Made by a program: the position numbers and the translations under genes | Shown: in pieces, positions 25,441 through 33,470 of the stretch | Numbering within the stretch: the first letter of the stretch is position 1 | Layout of the letters: each line of letters opens with the position of its first letter | Notes under the pieces: generated by a model | The model's database searches: none | What the model saw: only the letters and a program-made list of their open reading frames with translations | What the model was told of the DNA's origin: nothing | Source: Emticicia sp031378345 | GTDB lineage: Bacteria > Bacteroidota > Bacteroidia > Cytophagales > Spirosomataceae | DNA: 64,000 nucleotides | Reading direction: 5' to 3' | NCBI GenBank assembly: GCA_031378345.1 | Contig: JANNDY010000039.1 | Coordinates: 1 to 64,000, forward strand

Positions 25441-26838
25441 ATGCCAACTTACAACCAACTCAAACGCCAAATTGATCTTAATCCTTTTGCCGAACTAATG
25501 CTTCGTAATGAACTAAAATCTTTGCCATGTATTATTCAAGAAAATGAATATATTGATGCCTCAGTGCATGGTTATTGGAACACTCGCCATGCTTTGTTAC
25601 TGGCTACAACTCAACGTATTTTATTGGTTGATAGCGATAATTATGGCGATGTAGAAGTGATAGAATTTCCTTACGATAAAACGATTACGGTACGTTGCCC
25701 AACGCCCGATTCGGTGGTTTTTGGCACAACCGAACACAAAGTGAAAATTGATAATACGCTCGAAGAATACATTGCTTCTTTCTATAAAGTTACCCAAGCT
25801 CGATTGGCAGGAAATGAGCCACAGATTCACCACGAAAGAGATATTTACACAAAACACAAGCAAGAAGAACCTACGGAACAAGCTGATAATGAAGTAGTTA
25901 GCAATCCTTTTCATGTTTTTTTGAGAGGATTAGATGGGCTTTCAAAAATGATAAATCCTGCAATTAGTAGTAAAAACATGGAAGAAAAAAACTCAAAATT
26001 TACTACCGATATTTCAAAACCAACTGAACCAGAAAAGACATTAGATGAACTTTTGTCAGAACTAAATGCCTTGGTTGGCTTACAAAATGTAAAAGATGAA
26101 GTGAGTGGTTTGGTGAATGTTTTGAAGGTTGAAAAAGTCAGAAAAGAGCAAGGGATTTCATTGCCCGAACGCTCGCTTCACATGGTTTTTCATGGTAAAC
26201 CTGGCACAGGAAAAACAACTATTGCGAGACTTTTAGCAAAGATTTTTAAGGCTTTGGGCGTATTGAGCAAAGGGCAATTATACGAAACCGACCGCAGTGG
26301 TTTGGTGGCAGGTTATACAGGTCAAACTTCGTTGAAAGTGCGTGAAGTATGTGAGAAAGCAATGGGTGGAATTTTGTTTATTGATGAGGCTTATGCACTC
26401 AATAGTGAAGATACTTATGGCCCAGAGGCGATCAATACGATTGTGAAATTTATGGAAGATAACCGTGATGATTTTGTGGTAATTGTGGCAGGTTACGAAG
26501 AAAGAATGACGGAGTTTATTAATTCAAACCCTGGGCTACATTCGAGGTTTAATAAATACATCGGTTTTAAAGATTATTCGCCTGAGGAATTGCTCGAAAT
26601 TTATTTACTCCAAACCCAAAAAGTGCAGCTAAAAGTAGATGAAACTGCCAAAAAGAAAGTATATAAACTTTTCAAAAAACTCTACGAAGACCGAGATTCC
26701 GCTTTTGGAAATGGGCGACTTTCACGCAATATTTTTGAAAAAACCTACGAAAAACAAGCAAATCGCCTTGTAAAAGAAGGTATTGACAAAGCCGATATTA
26801 GTTTGATAAAAGAAGAAGATATTCCTGTGATGGATTAA
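25441..26838 (+). CDS. CbxX/CfqX-type AAA ATPase with N-terminal PH-like domain
   Basis: 465 residues. Residues 30-120 contain GYWNTRHALLLATTQRILLVD and a following beta pattern, resembling bacterial PH (YokE-like) domains; a low-complexity linker runs from about 125 to 195. The AAA domain from about 200 has LVGLQNVKDEV, Walker A GKPGTGKTT (252-260), GLVAGYTGQT (the CbxX pore-loop region) and Walker B ILFIDEAYAL (311-320). CbxX-type ATPases remodel client proteins, for example Rubisco, but no client is implied here: no Rubisco gene is present. The PH-like/AAA combination is the odd feature. It is convergent with the photolyase gene. Confidence 0.85.
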   Translation: MPTYNQLKRQIDLNPFAELMLRNELKSLPCIIQENEYIDASVHGYWNTRHALLLATTQRILLVDSDNYGDVEVIEFPYDKTITVRCPTPDSVVFGTTEHKVKIDNTLEEYIASFYKVTQARLAGNEPQIHHERDIYTKHKQEEPTEQADNEVVSNPFHVFLRGLDGLSKMINPAISSKNMEEKNSKFTTDISKPTEPEKTLDELLSELNALVGLQNVKDEVSGLVNVLKVEKVRKEQGISLPERSLHMVFHGKPGTGKTTIARLLAKIFKALGVLSKGQLYETDRSGLVAGYTGQTSLKVREVCEKAMGGILFIDEAYALNSEDTYGPEAINTIVKFMEDNRDDFVVIVAGYEERMTEFINSNPGLHSRFNKYIGFKDYSPEELLEIYLLQTQKVQLKVDETAKKKVYKLFKKLYEDRDSAFGNGRLSRNIFEKTYEKQANRLVKEGIDKADISLIKEEDIPVMD

Positions 26839-26871
26839 CTTTTTCGTTGTCAGAGCGAAGCTACCTTTCTC

Positions 26872-26897
26872 GTTGCCCGAGCGAAGCCGAGGGCAAC
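26872..26897. repeat. Dispersed inverted repeat, GTTGCC/GGCAAC type (copy 2)
   Basis: GTTGCCCGAGCGAAGCCGAG followed by GGCAAC; a degenerate half copy (GTTGTCAGAGCGAAGC) precedes it at 26846-26861. Lies between convergent genes and can fold as a hairpin; related to 15821-15845. Confidence 0.55.
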
Positions 26898-26899
26898 GC

Positions 26900-28429
26900 T
26901 TACAACTTCTCAATATTTGCCAAATAAACTTCCGCTTGTTCCAATATTTCTCGCCGTTGCTGGTAAGGCATTTTATTAAGTGTTACATACGCCATTCCGA
27001 TGCGTGGATTTCGTTCTAATTTCGCTCGGTGGCGGTCATAAAAGTGCCAATAAAGCGAATTGTACGGACAAGCCTTGTGTCCAGTTTTCTTGGTTTTGTC
27101 ATAGTAGCATGAGCTGCAATAATCACTCATTTTATCAATATAATTGGCAGACGAAACATAAGGTTTTGAACCAACTATTCCACCATCAGCATATTGGCTC
27201 ATACCACGAGTATTCGTAATTTCGACCCACTCAATGGCATCAATATAAATACCCAGATACCACGCATCAATTTCATCAGGATTGATGCCAGCCAGCAAAC
27301 AAAAATTGCCAATAATCATCAATCGCTGAATATGGTGAGCATAAGCTAGATCAAGCGATTGACCGATGGCGTGCTTCATGCAGTTCATTTTGGTTTTGCC
27401 AGTCCAAAAGAAATCGGGAAGTTTTAGTTCGTGTTTGAAAAAGTTAAGACTCTGAAAATCAGGCATTTGACTCCAATAAATACCTCGCATATATTCTCGC
27501 CAACCAACGATTTGCCTTACAAAACCTTCAATTTGAGCAATTGAAATCTCATCTTGGTTTTGTTGCCAATGCTCAACCGCTAGTTCAACGACTTCTAAAG
27601 GAGACAATAATTTTATATTCATCGAAAAAGACAAACGAGAATGATAGACTGACCAGTACTGCATAGCCATTGCATCTTCGTAAGTGCCAAAATTTGGCAG
27701 ACATTGCTTCACAAAAAATTCTAATAATTTTAAAGATTCGGAACGAGTTGTTGCCCAAAAAAAAGCCTTTTCATTTACGTTTCCAATTGTTACTATTTCT
27801 TGTTTTTGTACAAGTTTGTAAATCTCTGAAACATCTTTGTCAAAAACCAATGGCTCAACTGGGCGATGCGTTTTTGGGAGTTTTTTACGGTTGTCAGCAT
27901 CGTAGTTCCATTGCCCTGTAAGAGGTTCATTGCCTTCCATCAAGATGCCGTATTTTTTACGCATCATTCTGTAAAAACTTTCCATGAGGAATGTTTTTTT
28001 TCCTTTGAAAAACTCTGATAATTCGGTGCGTGTACTCAGAAAATGGTCAGTCTCGAAGGTTCTTGTAGAGATTTTTAATGAAGCCGAAAAAGACTTTAGT
28101 TGTTCATCAAGTCGGTATTCGTCGGGCAGTTGGTACTCAAAATGAGTAACTTTGTTTTGCTGAATAATCCACGCTAAATTTTGGGTCAAAAACTGCGTGT
28201 TTCGCTCGTCGTCCAATCGCAAATAAAGAACATTGTGAGTTTGATTTTCAAGAAATTGACTAAATGAACGCATGGCAGAAAAGAACCCCAGAATTTTCTG
28301 TATATGATGGTTTACGTAGTTGGTTTCCTGCCGCATTTCCATCATTACGTATAGAATATTATTGTTTTTTTCTTGGAACCAAGAGTGATTATGATTGAGT
28401 TGGTCGCCCAAAATTAGTCGAAGAACCAT
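26900..28429 (-). CDS. Iron-sulfur bacterial cryptochrome/(6-4) photolyase (PhrB-type)
   Basis: About 509 residues from the ATG at 28429 (MVLRLILGDQLNHNHSWF); an ATG at 28453 would add eight residues. The N-terminal DUF523-like/photolyase-related domain with LILGDQLN is diagnostic. Cysteines for a 4Fe-4S cluster lie in MNCMKH, YCSSC and KACPYN with spacings C-X87-C-X2-C-X12-C, which matches the spacing I recall for Agrobacterium PhrB. The FAD pocket segment WYLGIYIDAIEWVEITNTRGMSQ is typical. It repairs (6-4) photoproducts in light or acts as a photoreceptor. It follows the Nudix-type regulator gene by 62 bp on the same strand. Confidence 0.93.
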   Translation of the reverse strand: MVLRLILGDQLNHNHSWFQEKNNNILYVMMEMRQETNYVNHHIQKILGFFSAMRSFSQFLENQTHNVLYLRLDDERNTQFLTQNLAWIIQQNKVTHFEYQLPDEYRLDEQLKSFSASLKISTRTFETDHFLSTRTELSEFFKGKKTFLMESFYRMMRKKYGILMEGNEPLTGQWNYDADNRKKLPKTHRPVEPLVFDKDVSEIYKLVQKQEIVTIGNVNEKAFFWATTRSESLKLLEFFVKQCLPNFGTYEDAMAMQYWSVYHSRLSFSMNIKLLSPLEVVELAVEHWQQNQDEISIAQIEGFVRQIVGWREYMRGIYWSQMPDFQSLNFFKHELKLPDFFWTGKTKMNCMKHAIGQSLDLAYAHHIQRLMIIGNFCLLAGINPDEIDAWYLGIYIDAIEWVEITNTRGMSQYADGGIVGSKPYVSSANYIDKMSDYCSSCYYDKTKKTGHKACPYNSLYWHFYDRHRAKLERNPRIGMAYVTLNKMPYQQRREILEQAEVYLANIEKL

Positions 28430-28491
28430 TATTTTTTTTCGTAAATGTTTCATGTGTTTAACTAATTATGAGCTTATTTGTTTAGATAATC

Positions 28492-29199
28492 CTAAACCAT
28501 TCCCTCTGGATTTGGAATAAAATTCAAGAATGAATCAGAATGTTTTTTATACTTTTCAATATCAAGCGAATAAAGAAAAGCCCCTTTTTTTGAGAAACCT
28601 TTTTGTTTTTCTTTTAGCTTAATCAGAAGTCCAGTCGAAAGAATTTTTCGGCTAAAATTACGTTTATCGAAATTATTGCCATAAATAGCTTCGTAGAGAT
28701 TCAGTATTTGCGGAATCGTAAATTTTTCGGGCATCAACTCAAAGCCAACGGGGTGAAAAGCTGCCTTATAACGCAGGCGTTCGATGGCAATTTTTATCAT
28801 TTCTCGGTGGTCAAAGAGCAATTCCGGCAAATCGTGCATCGAAAACCAATGAGTATGGCGAGTATCTGAAATCTTCGTTTCGTAGTCTTTTACGTTCACC
28901 AAAGCATAATATGCCACTGCAACAGTTCGCTCTACAGAGTCTCGATTTGGGTCGCCAAAAGCATTGAGTTGCTCCAAGAAAATATCCATTAAGCCTGTCA
29001 ATTCAAACAAAATTCGTTCGGCGGCTTGGTCGAGGCTTTCATTAGGTTTTAGCCAGCCACCCATCAACGACCAAGTATCGTGGTCGGTCTGAACCCCACG
29101 TTTCACCAATAATAATTTTAATTCTTCGCCATCAAAACCAAAGATAATGGAGTCAAGTGCAACTAAGCATTTGGTTTGTTGTTTATATAGGTCTAACAT
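28492..29199 (-). CDS. NrtR-like transcriptional regulator (Nudix domain + winged helix)
   Basis: 235 residues. Residues 10-145 are a Nudix fold (IIFGFDGEELKLLLVKRG, WSLMGGWL); residues 155-225 are the winged helix typical of NrtR/AraR-type regulators (FTIPQILNLYEAIYG, FDKRNFSRKIL). The Nudix box reads GWLKPNESLDQAAERILFELTG: the catalytic RE-x-x-EE is changed to RI-x-FE, so hydrolysis is probably lost and the domain should only bind a ligand. Such proteins repress NAD, sugar or arabinose genes elsewhere. Here the next gene on the same strand is a photolyase, and the ABC ATPase is divergent; either may be a target. Confidence 0.88.
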   Translation of the reverse strand: MLDLYKQQTKCLVALDSIIFGFDGEELKLLLVKRGVQTDHDTWSLMGGWLKPNESLDQAAERILFELTGLMDIFLEQLNAFGDPNRDSVERTVAVAYYALVNVKDYETKISDTRHTHWFSMHDLPELLFDHREMIKIAIERLRYKAAFHPVGFELMPEKFTIPQILNLYEAIYGNNFDKRNFSRKILSTGLLIKLKEKQKGFSKKGAFLYSLDIEKYKKHSDSFLNFIPNPEGMV

Positions 29200-29266
29200 T
29201 TAATATTTTAGGAGAATAGGTATTTTATCAGCAATATAACATTACTGACTTCGATGCACAACAAAA

Positions 29267-29299
29267 TTGCAAAATTTCTCTAAAAAACTCCTATTTTTG
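29267..29299 (+). promoter_or_regulatory. Promoter of the ABC ATPase gene
   Basis: TTG at 29267-29269, 22 bp, TATTTTTG at 29292-29299. The ATG at 29316 is only 16 bp on, so the leader must be about 10 nt or less. Confidence 0.55.
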
Positions 29300-29315
29300 C
29301 ATAAAAAAAGCCCAA

Positions 29316-30359
29316 ATGCCACTTCTAAAAATACAAAACCTTCACAAATCTTTTCTTGATAAAAAAGCAGTTAATAATATTTCTTTGTCAATAAATAAAG
29401 GAGAAGTCTTAGCAATTTTAGGAGAGAGTGGTTCAGGAAAAACAACGCTTTTACACCTCATTGCTGCCCTCTACGAACCAGATTCTGGCATGCTAACGCT
29501 TGATAATCAACGCATTACACCACCATCTGAAAAGCTCATTGCAGGGCATCCTGATATAAAATTGGTTCGACAAGATTACGGGCTTTTTCCGAATATGTCT
29601 ATCCGTGAAAACATTGCTTATGAGTTGCGATTTTATGAAGAAAAATACCGCAGCAAAAGAATAGATAAACTATTGAAAATCAGCGGTTTACTGAAAGTTC
29701 AAAGTCATTTGCCCAGACAAGTTTCGGGCGGAGAACAGCAACGTGCAGTAATCGTAAAGTCAATTGCCGAGCAACCAAAGTTACTACTTTTAGATGAGCC
29801 TTTTAGTCATTTAGATGCCCTCAACAAGCGAAAATTAAAGCAAGAAATCTTACATATTATTAAGGAAGAGGGCGTAAGCTGTATTTTCGTAACGCATGAT
29901 GTAAGCGATGCCTACGGCATAGCAGACCGCTTGGCAATCATGCGAAAAGGCAAAATTCTACAAATCGGAAATCCTGAAAATATTTACCAAAACCCTGATA
30001 ATCAATACGTTGCAGAAATTACGGGAGAAGTGCAGAGTTCTGAGTTTAGAACGGTTCGCCGTGCGGTTCTGAGTTCTGAACTGTCCGACATGCAGTTCAG
30101 TATTGCTGAGTTAAAAGAAAAATTCAGAATCGCACGGCGAACCGTTCAGAATTCAGAATTCAGAACTCCCTTCCTCCGTCCTTCCCAAATTCGTATTTCC
30201 GAAACCTCCGACATCAAAGCAATGGTCGAATCAATCAAGTTTCTTGGAGCGTATTATGAAGTGATGTTGAAGATTGATGATTTAACACTGAAAATGTACA
30301 GCTTTGATAAAATTCAAGTAGGAGATACGATTGGAATAGAGATAAAGCCGTTAAGTTAA
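29316..30359 (+). CDS. ABC transporter ATP-binding protein carrying an in-frame palindromic insertion
   Basis: 347 residues. The ATPase core resembles the PotA/CysA group: Walker A GESGSGKTT (36-44), signature VSGGEQQR (136-143), Walker B LLLLDEP (156-162), switch His in FVTHDVSDAYG. After YVAEITGE (231-238) a stretch of about 46 residues (240-286) is encoded by a palindromic repeat unit (separate entry). The usual TOBE-like tail then resumes at LRPSQIRIS and ends in IGIEIKPLS. The frame is kept. No permease or binding-protein gene is adjacent. It is divergent from the Nudix regulator gene. Confidence 0.9.
   Translation: MPLLKIQNLHKSFLDKKAVNNISLSINKGEVLAILGESGSGKTTLLHLIAALYEPDSGMLTLDNQRITPPSEKLIAGHPDIKLVRQDYGLFPNMSIRENIAYELRFYEEKYRSKRIDKLLKISGLLKVQSHLPRQVSGGEQQRAVIVKSIAEQPKLLLLDEPFSHLDALNKRKLKQEILHIIKEEGVSCIFVTHDVSDAYGIADRLAIMRKGKILQIGNPENIYQNPDNQYVAEITGEVQSSEFRTVRRAVLSSELSDMQFSIAELKEKFRIARRTVQNSEFRTPFLRPSQIRISETSDIKAMVESIKFLGAYYEVMLKIDDLTLKMYSFDKIQVGDTIGIEIKPLS
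30033..30173. repeat. Palindromic repeat inserted inside the ABC ATPase reading frame
   Basis: Inverted arms of 23 bp at 30050-30072 and 30124-30146 (AACGGTTCGCCGTGCG...TTCTGA type) differ at one position. A second hairpin CTGAACTG / CAGTTCAG (30076-30083, 30093-30100) sits between them, and GTTCTGA/TCAGAAT-like copies flank the outside. The unit length keeps the frame. Composition is unlike the flanking coding DNA, and alignment to related ATPases breaks exactly here. Confidence 0.8.
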
Positions 30360-30771
30360 AATATCTTCATAATTACGCTTTAATAGATAAAACGTCCATT
30401 CTTAAAATCGTTTGCAGATATTTTCTATGAACGTTGAATAAAATTTAGATAAAAATTTATTCTTATTCTTTGCATTTGTTTAGGTAAATTCCCAACTTTG
30501 TATCGGTATCAAGAATTTCTAATTAATTTTAGAAAACCAACCGAGTCGAAACGCTACGGTGGTCAAAAGATGCGGGCTGTTATCAAGTCAAAAATGTTTT
30601 ATTTTTCTCTTCAAAAAGCCTTCAAAGTTTCGATACTAAGCATTAATAAGTGAGCGTTTGTTGCTTGATATTTGAGAATTCGTGATGATATTGTTTTTTA
30701 TTCACTCATTCACTCATTAACTCCTTCACTCATTCAATTTAACAATATCATTAACCAAAAACATAGCATTT
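30360..30771. other. Intergenic region upstream of metK
   Basis: 412 bp without a gene. It contains a G+C-richer stretch (30538-30590) resembling the repeat near 15848 (ACGCT, GGTGGT) and a run of CACTCATT units at 30702-30738. Because metK follows, I looked for a SAM riboswitch; TATCAAG occurs at 30507 and TTATCAAG at 30578, but the rest of the SAM-I core is not recognisable. Confidence 0.5.
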
Positions 30772-32052
30772 ATGCCTTATTTATTCACTTCTGAATCTGT
30801 ATCGGAAGGACACCCAGACAAAGTTTCTGACCAAATTTCAGATGCCCTCATTGACAATTTCATGGCGTTTGACCCTTCTTCAAAAGTAGCTTGCGAAACT
30901 TTGGTAACAACAGGTTTAGTTGTTTTGGCAGGAGAAGTAAAAACACAAACCTACCTCGACGTTCAGGCGATTGCCCGTGAAGTAATTCGTAAAATTGGTT
31001 ACACAAAGTCAGAATATATGTTTGAGGCAAATTCTTGTGGAATTATCTCAGCTATTCACGACCAATCTTCTGACATCAACCAAGGCGTTGATAGAGTAGT
31101 AATTGCAGATGATTTTGAATCAAAAGCAAATGCACAAGGTGCAGGCGACCAAGGTATGATGTTTGGTTATGCCACTCGTGAAACCGACAATTATATGCCT
31201 TTGGCGTTGGATTTAGCTCATGCTATTTTGCAAGAAATGTCGTATATACGTAATAATGAGCCAGCTTTGATTCCTTATTTGCGTCCAGATGCAAAATCTC
31301 AGGTAACAATCGAATATTCTGACGATAACGTTCCTCAAAGAATTGATACAATCGTAGTTTCTACGCAACACGATGATTTTGCTCCTGACGAAGAAATGTT
31401 GGCAAAAATCAAAACTGATATTATCAATATCGTAATACCAAGAGTACAAGCAAAATTGAAAGCTGAATTGAGAGAACTTTTCAATGACCAAATAACTTAC
31501 CACATCAATCCAACAGGAAAATTTGTAATCGGTGGACCACACGGAGATACAGGTTTGACAGGTCGTAAAATTATCGTTGATACTTACGGCGGTAAAGGAG
31601 CTCACGGTGGTGGTGCTTTCTCTGGAAAAGACCCTTCAAAAGTTGACCGTTCGGCAGCTTATGCCACTCGCCACGTAGCCAAAAACTTAGTAGCGGCTGG
31701 TCTTTGCGATGAAATATTGGTACAAGTTTCGTACGCCATCGGTGTAGCAAAACCTTGTGGTTTGTTCATTGATACTTACGGCACTGCTAAAGTTGATATG
31801 ACCGACGGTGAAATTGCTCGCAAAGTAGAACAAATCTTCGATATGCGTCCCTACGCTATTGAGCAACGTTTGAAATTACGTAACCCAATATACTCAGAAA
31901 CAGCAGCTTACGGACACATGGGGCGTAAAAATGAAATCGTAACAAAAACTTTCAAAGGGCCAGACGGTTCAGTAGTTACGAAAGAAGTAGAACTTTTTAC
32001 TTGGGAAAAACTTGATTATGTTGATGCCGTGAAAACAGCATTTGGATTATAA
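30772..32052 (+). CDS. metK: S-adenosylmethionine synthetase
   Basis: 426 residues. Makes AdoMet from methionine and ATP in the cytoplasm. Signature segments are ESVSEGHPDKVSDQISDA near the start, GAGDQGMMFGYA, and GGGAFSGKDPSKVDRSAAY with the phosphate loop and catalytic residues. The length is about 30-40 residues above that of E. coli MetK, as I recall for Bacteroidota. Monocistronic, ending in a clear terminator. Confidence 0.98.
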   Translation: MPYLFTSESVSEGHPDKVSDQISDALIDNFMAFDPSSKVACETLVTTGLVVLAGEVKTQTYLDVQAIAREVIRKIGYTKSEYMFEANSCGIISAIHDQSSDINQGVDRVVIADDFESKANAQGAGDQGMMFGYATRETDNYMPLALDLAHAILQEMSYIRNNEPALIPYLRPDAKSQVTIEYSDDNVPQRIDTIVVSTQHDDFAPDEEMLAKIKTDIINIVIPRVQAKLKAELRELFNDQITYHINPTGKFVIGGPHGDTGLTGRKIIVDTYGGKGAHGGGAFSGKDPSKVDRSAAYATRHVAKNLVAAGLCDEILVQVSYAIGVAKPCGLFIDTYGTAKVDMTDGEIARKVEQIFDMRPYAIEQRLKLRNPIYSETAAYGHMGRKNEIVTKTFKGPDGSVVTKEVELFTWEKLDYVDAVKTAFGL

Positions 32053-32072
32053 TTTCTTGAACATATTATTGC

Positions 32073-32104
32073 AAAAAAGGAAGTCGTTAGGCTTCCTTTT
32101 TTTG
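32073..32104 (+). terminator. Terminator of metK
   Basis: AAAAAAGGAAG, loop TCGTTAGG, CTTCCTTTTTTT. Confidence 0.85.
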
Positions 32105-32228
32105 TTTCTGTACGACGGTTTTTCAAACCTTCAAACCGAGAATTTGTTTGTTCAAAACATTCTTCAAAAACACTTTGTTTTCAAATGAAAAAAAATGAGT
32201 AATTTCGCAGAATAAAATCTCCAACCTA

Positions 32229-33404
32229 ATGAAAGCCTTTGAGCGAAATTCTAAAATAAGTCTAATATTTTACTGTATTTCATCCTTTTCAACCTTTGCC
32301 CAAACTCCAAAACCAGCAGTTATAAATTCTAAGCCATCTGTCTATTCAATTATTGACCAAGTACGAAAAAAATATGCTCCCGACAAACGAGTAGCTATTT
32401 TTCAAGTCAAATTGGATAGCAATGTAATTGTGGGAAAAACAAACATACCATTAGCAAAAAAAGAATTGCTAAGTCGCTTAAAATCAAGTGGTTATGTTTA
32501 TATTGATGGTGTAAAAATACTGCCAAACGCCGAAGATTTAGGCGAACGAATGTATGCTTTTGTGAATGTGTCGGTGGCAAATATTCGTAGCCAACCAAAA
32601 GAACCAGCCGAATTAGCTTCACAAGCCTTACTTGGAACACCTCTAAAAATATTTGACAAAGACCGATATTGGTACCAAGTACAAACACCTGATAATTACA
32701 TCGGCTGGGTTGAAGGTACAACCATTGACCGTGCAAGCAAAGCAGAATTTGACCAGTATCAAGTCAAAACAAAGCTCCTTTTTTCAAAACCTTATGGTTT
32801 TTCGTATAGTAAACCTGACGAAAATTCTCAAACAGTTTCAGACCTTACTTGGGGCGATTTATTGGCGGTAAAAGATACTTTGAAAGATTTTTATGAAGTG
32901 ATGTACCCAGATAACAGAAAGGCTTTTGTTCTCAAAAATGAAGTAATCCATTACCAAAAATGGAAACAAATAGTTATGCCAAGCGAGCAAGGTTTAGTAA
33001 ATACCGCCACACGAATGATGGGTTTGCCTTATTTGTGGGGTGGCACTTCGTGGAAAGGCGTTGATTGTAGTGGCTTTACTCGAATGATTTATCAAAACAA
33101 TGGTATCTTACTCCCTCGTGATGCTTCGCAGCAAGTTTATATTGGTGAAGAAATCGCATTTGAACAACTAAAAGCAGGTGATTTGCTATTTTTTGGCGAA
33201 AAAGCTACACTCGAAAAGCCTGAAAAAATTGTTCATGTAGGAATGTGGATAGGAAACAATCAATTTATTCACTCGTCGGGCATGGTCAAAGTGAGTAGTT
33301 TTGACAAAAATTATAGTAATTATGATTCGCATAATGCGAGCCGTTATTTGCGTTCAAGACGAATATTAGGCTCTGAAAAAGGCATCGTTTCACTGAAAAA
33401 ATAG
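32229..33404 (+). CDS. NlpC/P60 cysteine peptidase with SH3-like domains
   Basis: 391 residues. Signal region to about residue 26 (ISSFSTFAQTPK). Two bacterial SH3-like segments follow (FVNVSVANIRSQP near 105 and YGFSYSKPDENSQTVSDLTWGDLLAV near 195). The C-terminal NlpC/P60 domain has WKGVDCSGFTRMIYQ with catalytic Cys, GDLLFFG, and the catalytic His in IVHVGMWIGNNQFIHSSG. Exported; should cut stem peptides of peptidoglycan, typically D-Glu-diaminopimelate bonds. A lone gene between the metK terminator and the cytochrome gene, 66 bp from the latter's start codon. Confidence 0.92.
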   Translation: MKAFERNSKISLIFYCISSFSTFAQTPKPAVINSKPSVYSIIDQVRKKYAPDKRVAIFQVKLDSNVIVGKTNIPLAKKELLSRLKSSGYVYIDGVKILPNAEDLGERMYAFVNVSVANIRSQPKEPAELASQALLGTPLKIFDKDRYWYQVQTPDNYIGWVEGTTIDRASKAEFDQYQVKTKLLFSKPYGFSYSKPDENSQTVSDLTWGDLLAVKDTLKDFYEVMYPDNRKAFVLKNEVIHYQKWKQIVMPSEQGLVNTATRMMGLPYLWGGTSWKGVDCSGFTRMIYQNNGILLPRDASQQVYIGEEIAFEQLKAGDLLFFGEKATLEKPEKIVHVGMWIGNNQFIHSSGMVKVSSFDKNYSNYDSHNASRYLRSRRILGSEKGIVSLKK

Positions 33405-33470
33405 TTTTATTTGTCAATTAAACACTTATTCCATATCTTTCTAACAAAATATTCAATCAAACATATATCA

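Noticed and set aside
30481..30771. Possible SAM riboswitch before metK
   Set aside because: TATCAAG occurs twice, but the GGUGGAGGGA and GAUGAAACCC parts of SAM-I and the SAM-II core are not found; a covariance-model search would decide.
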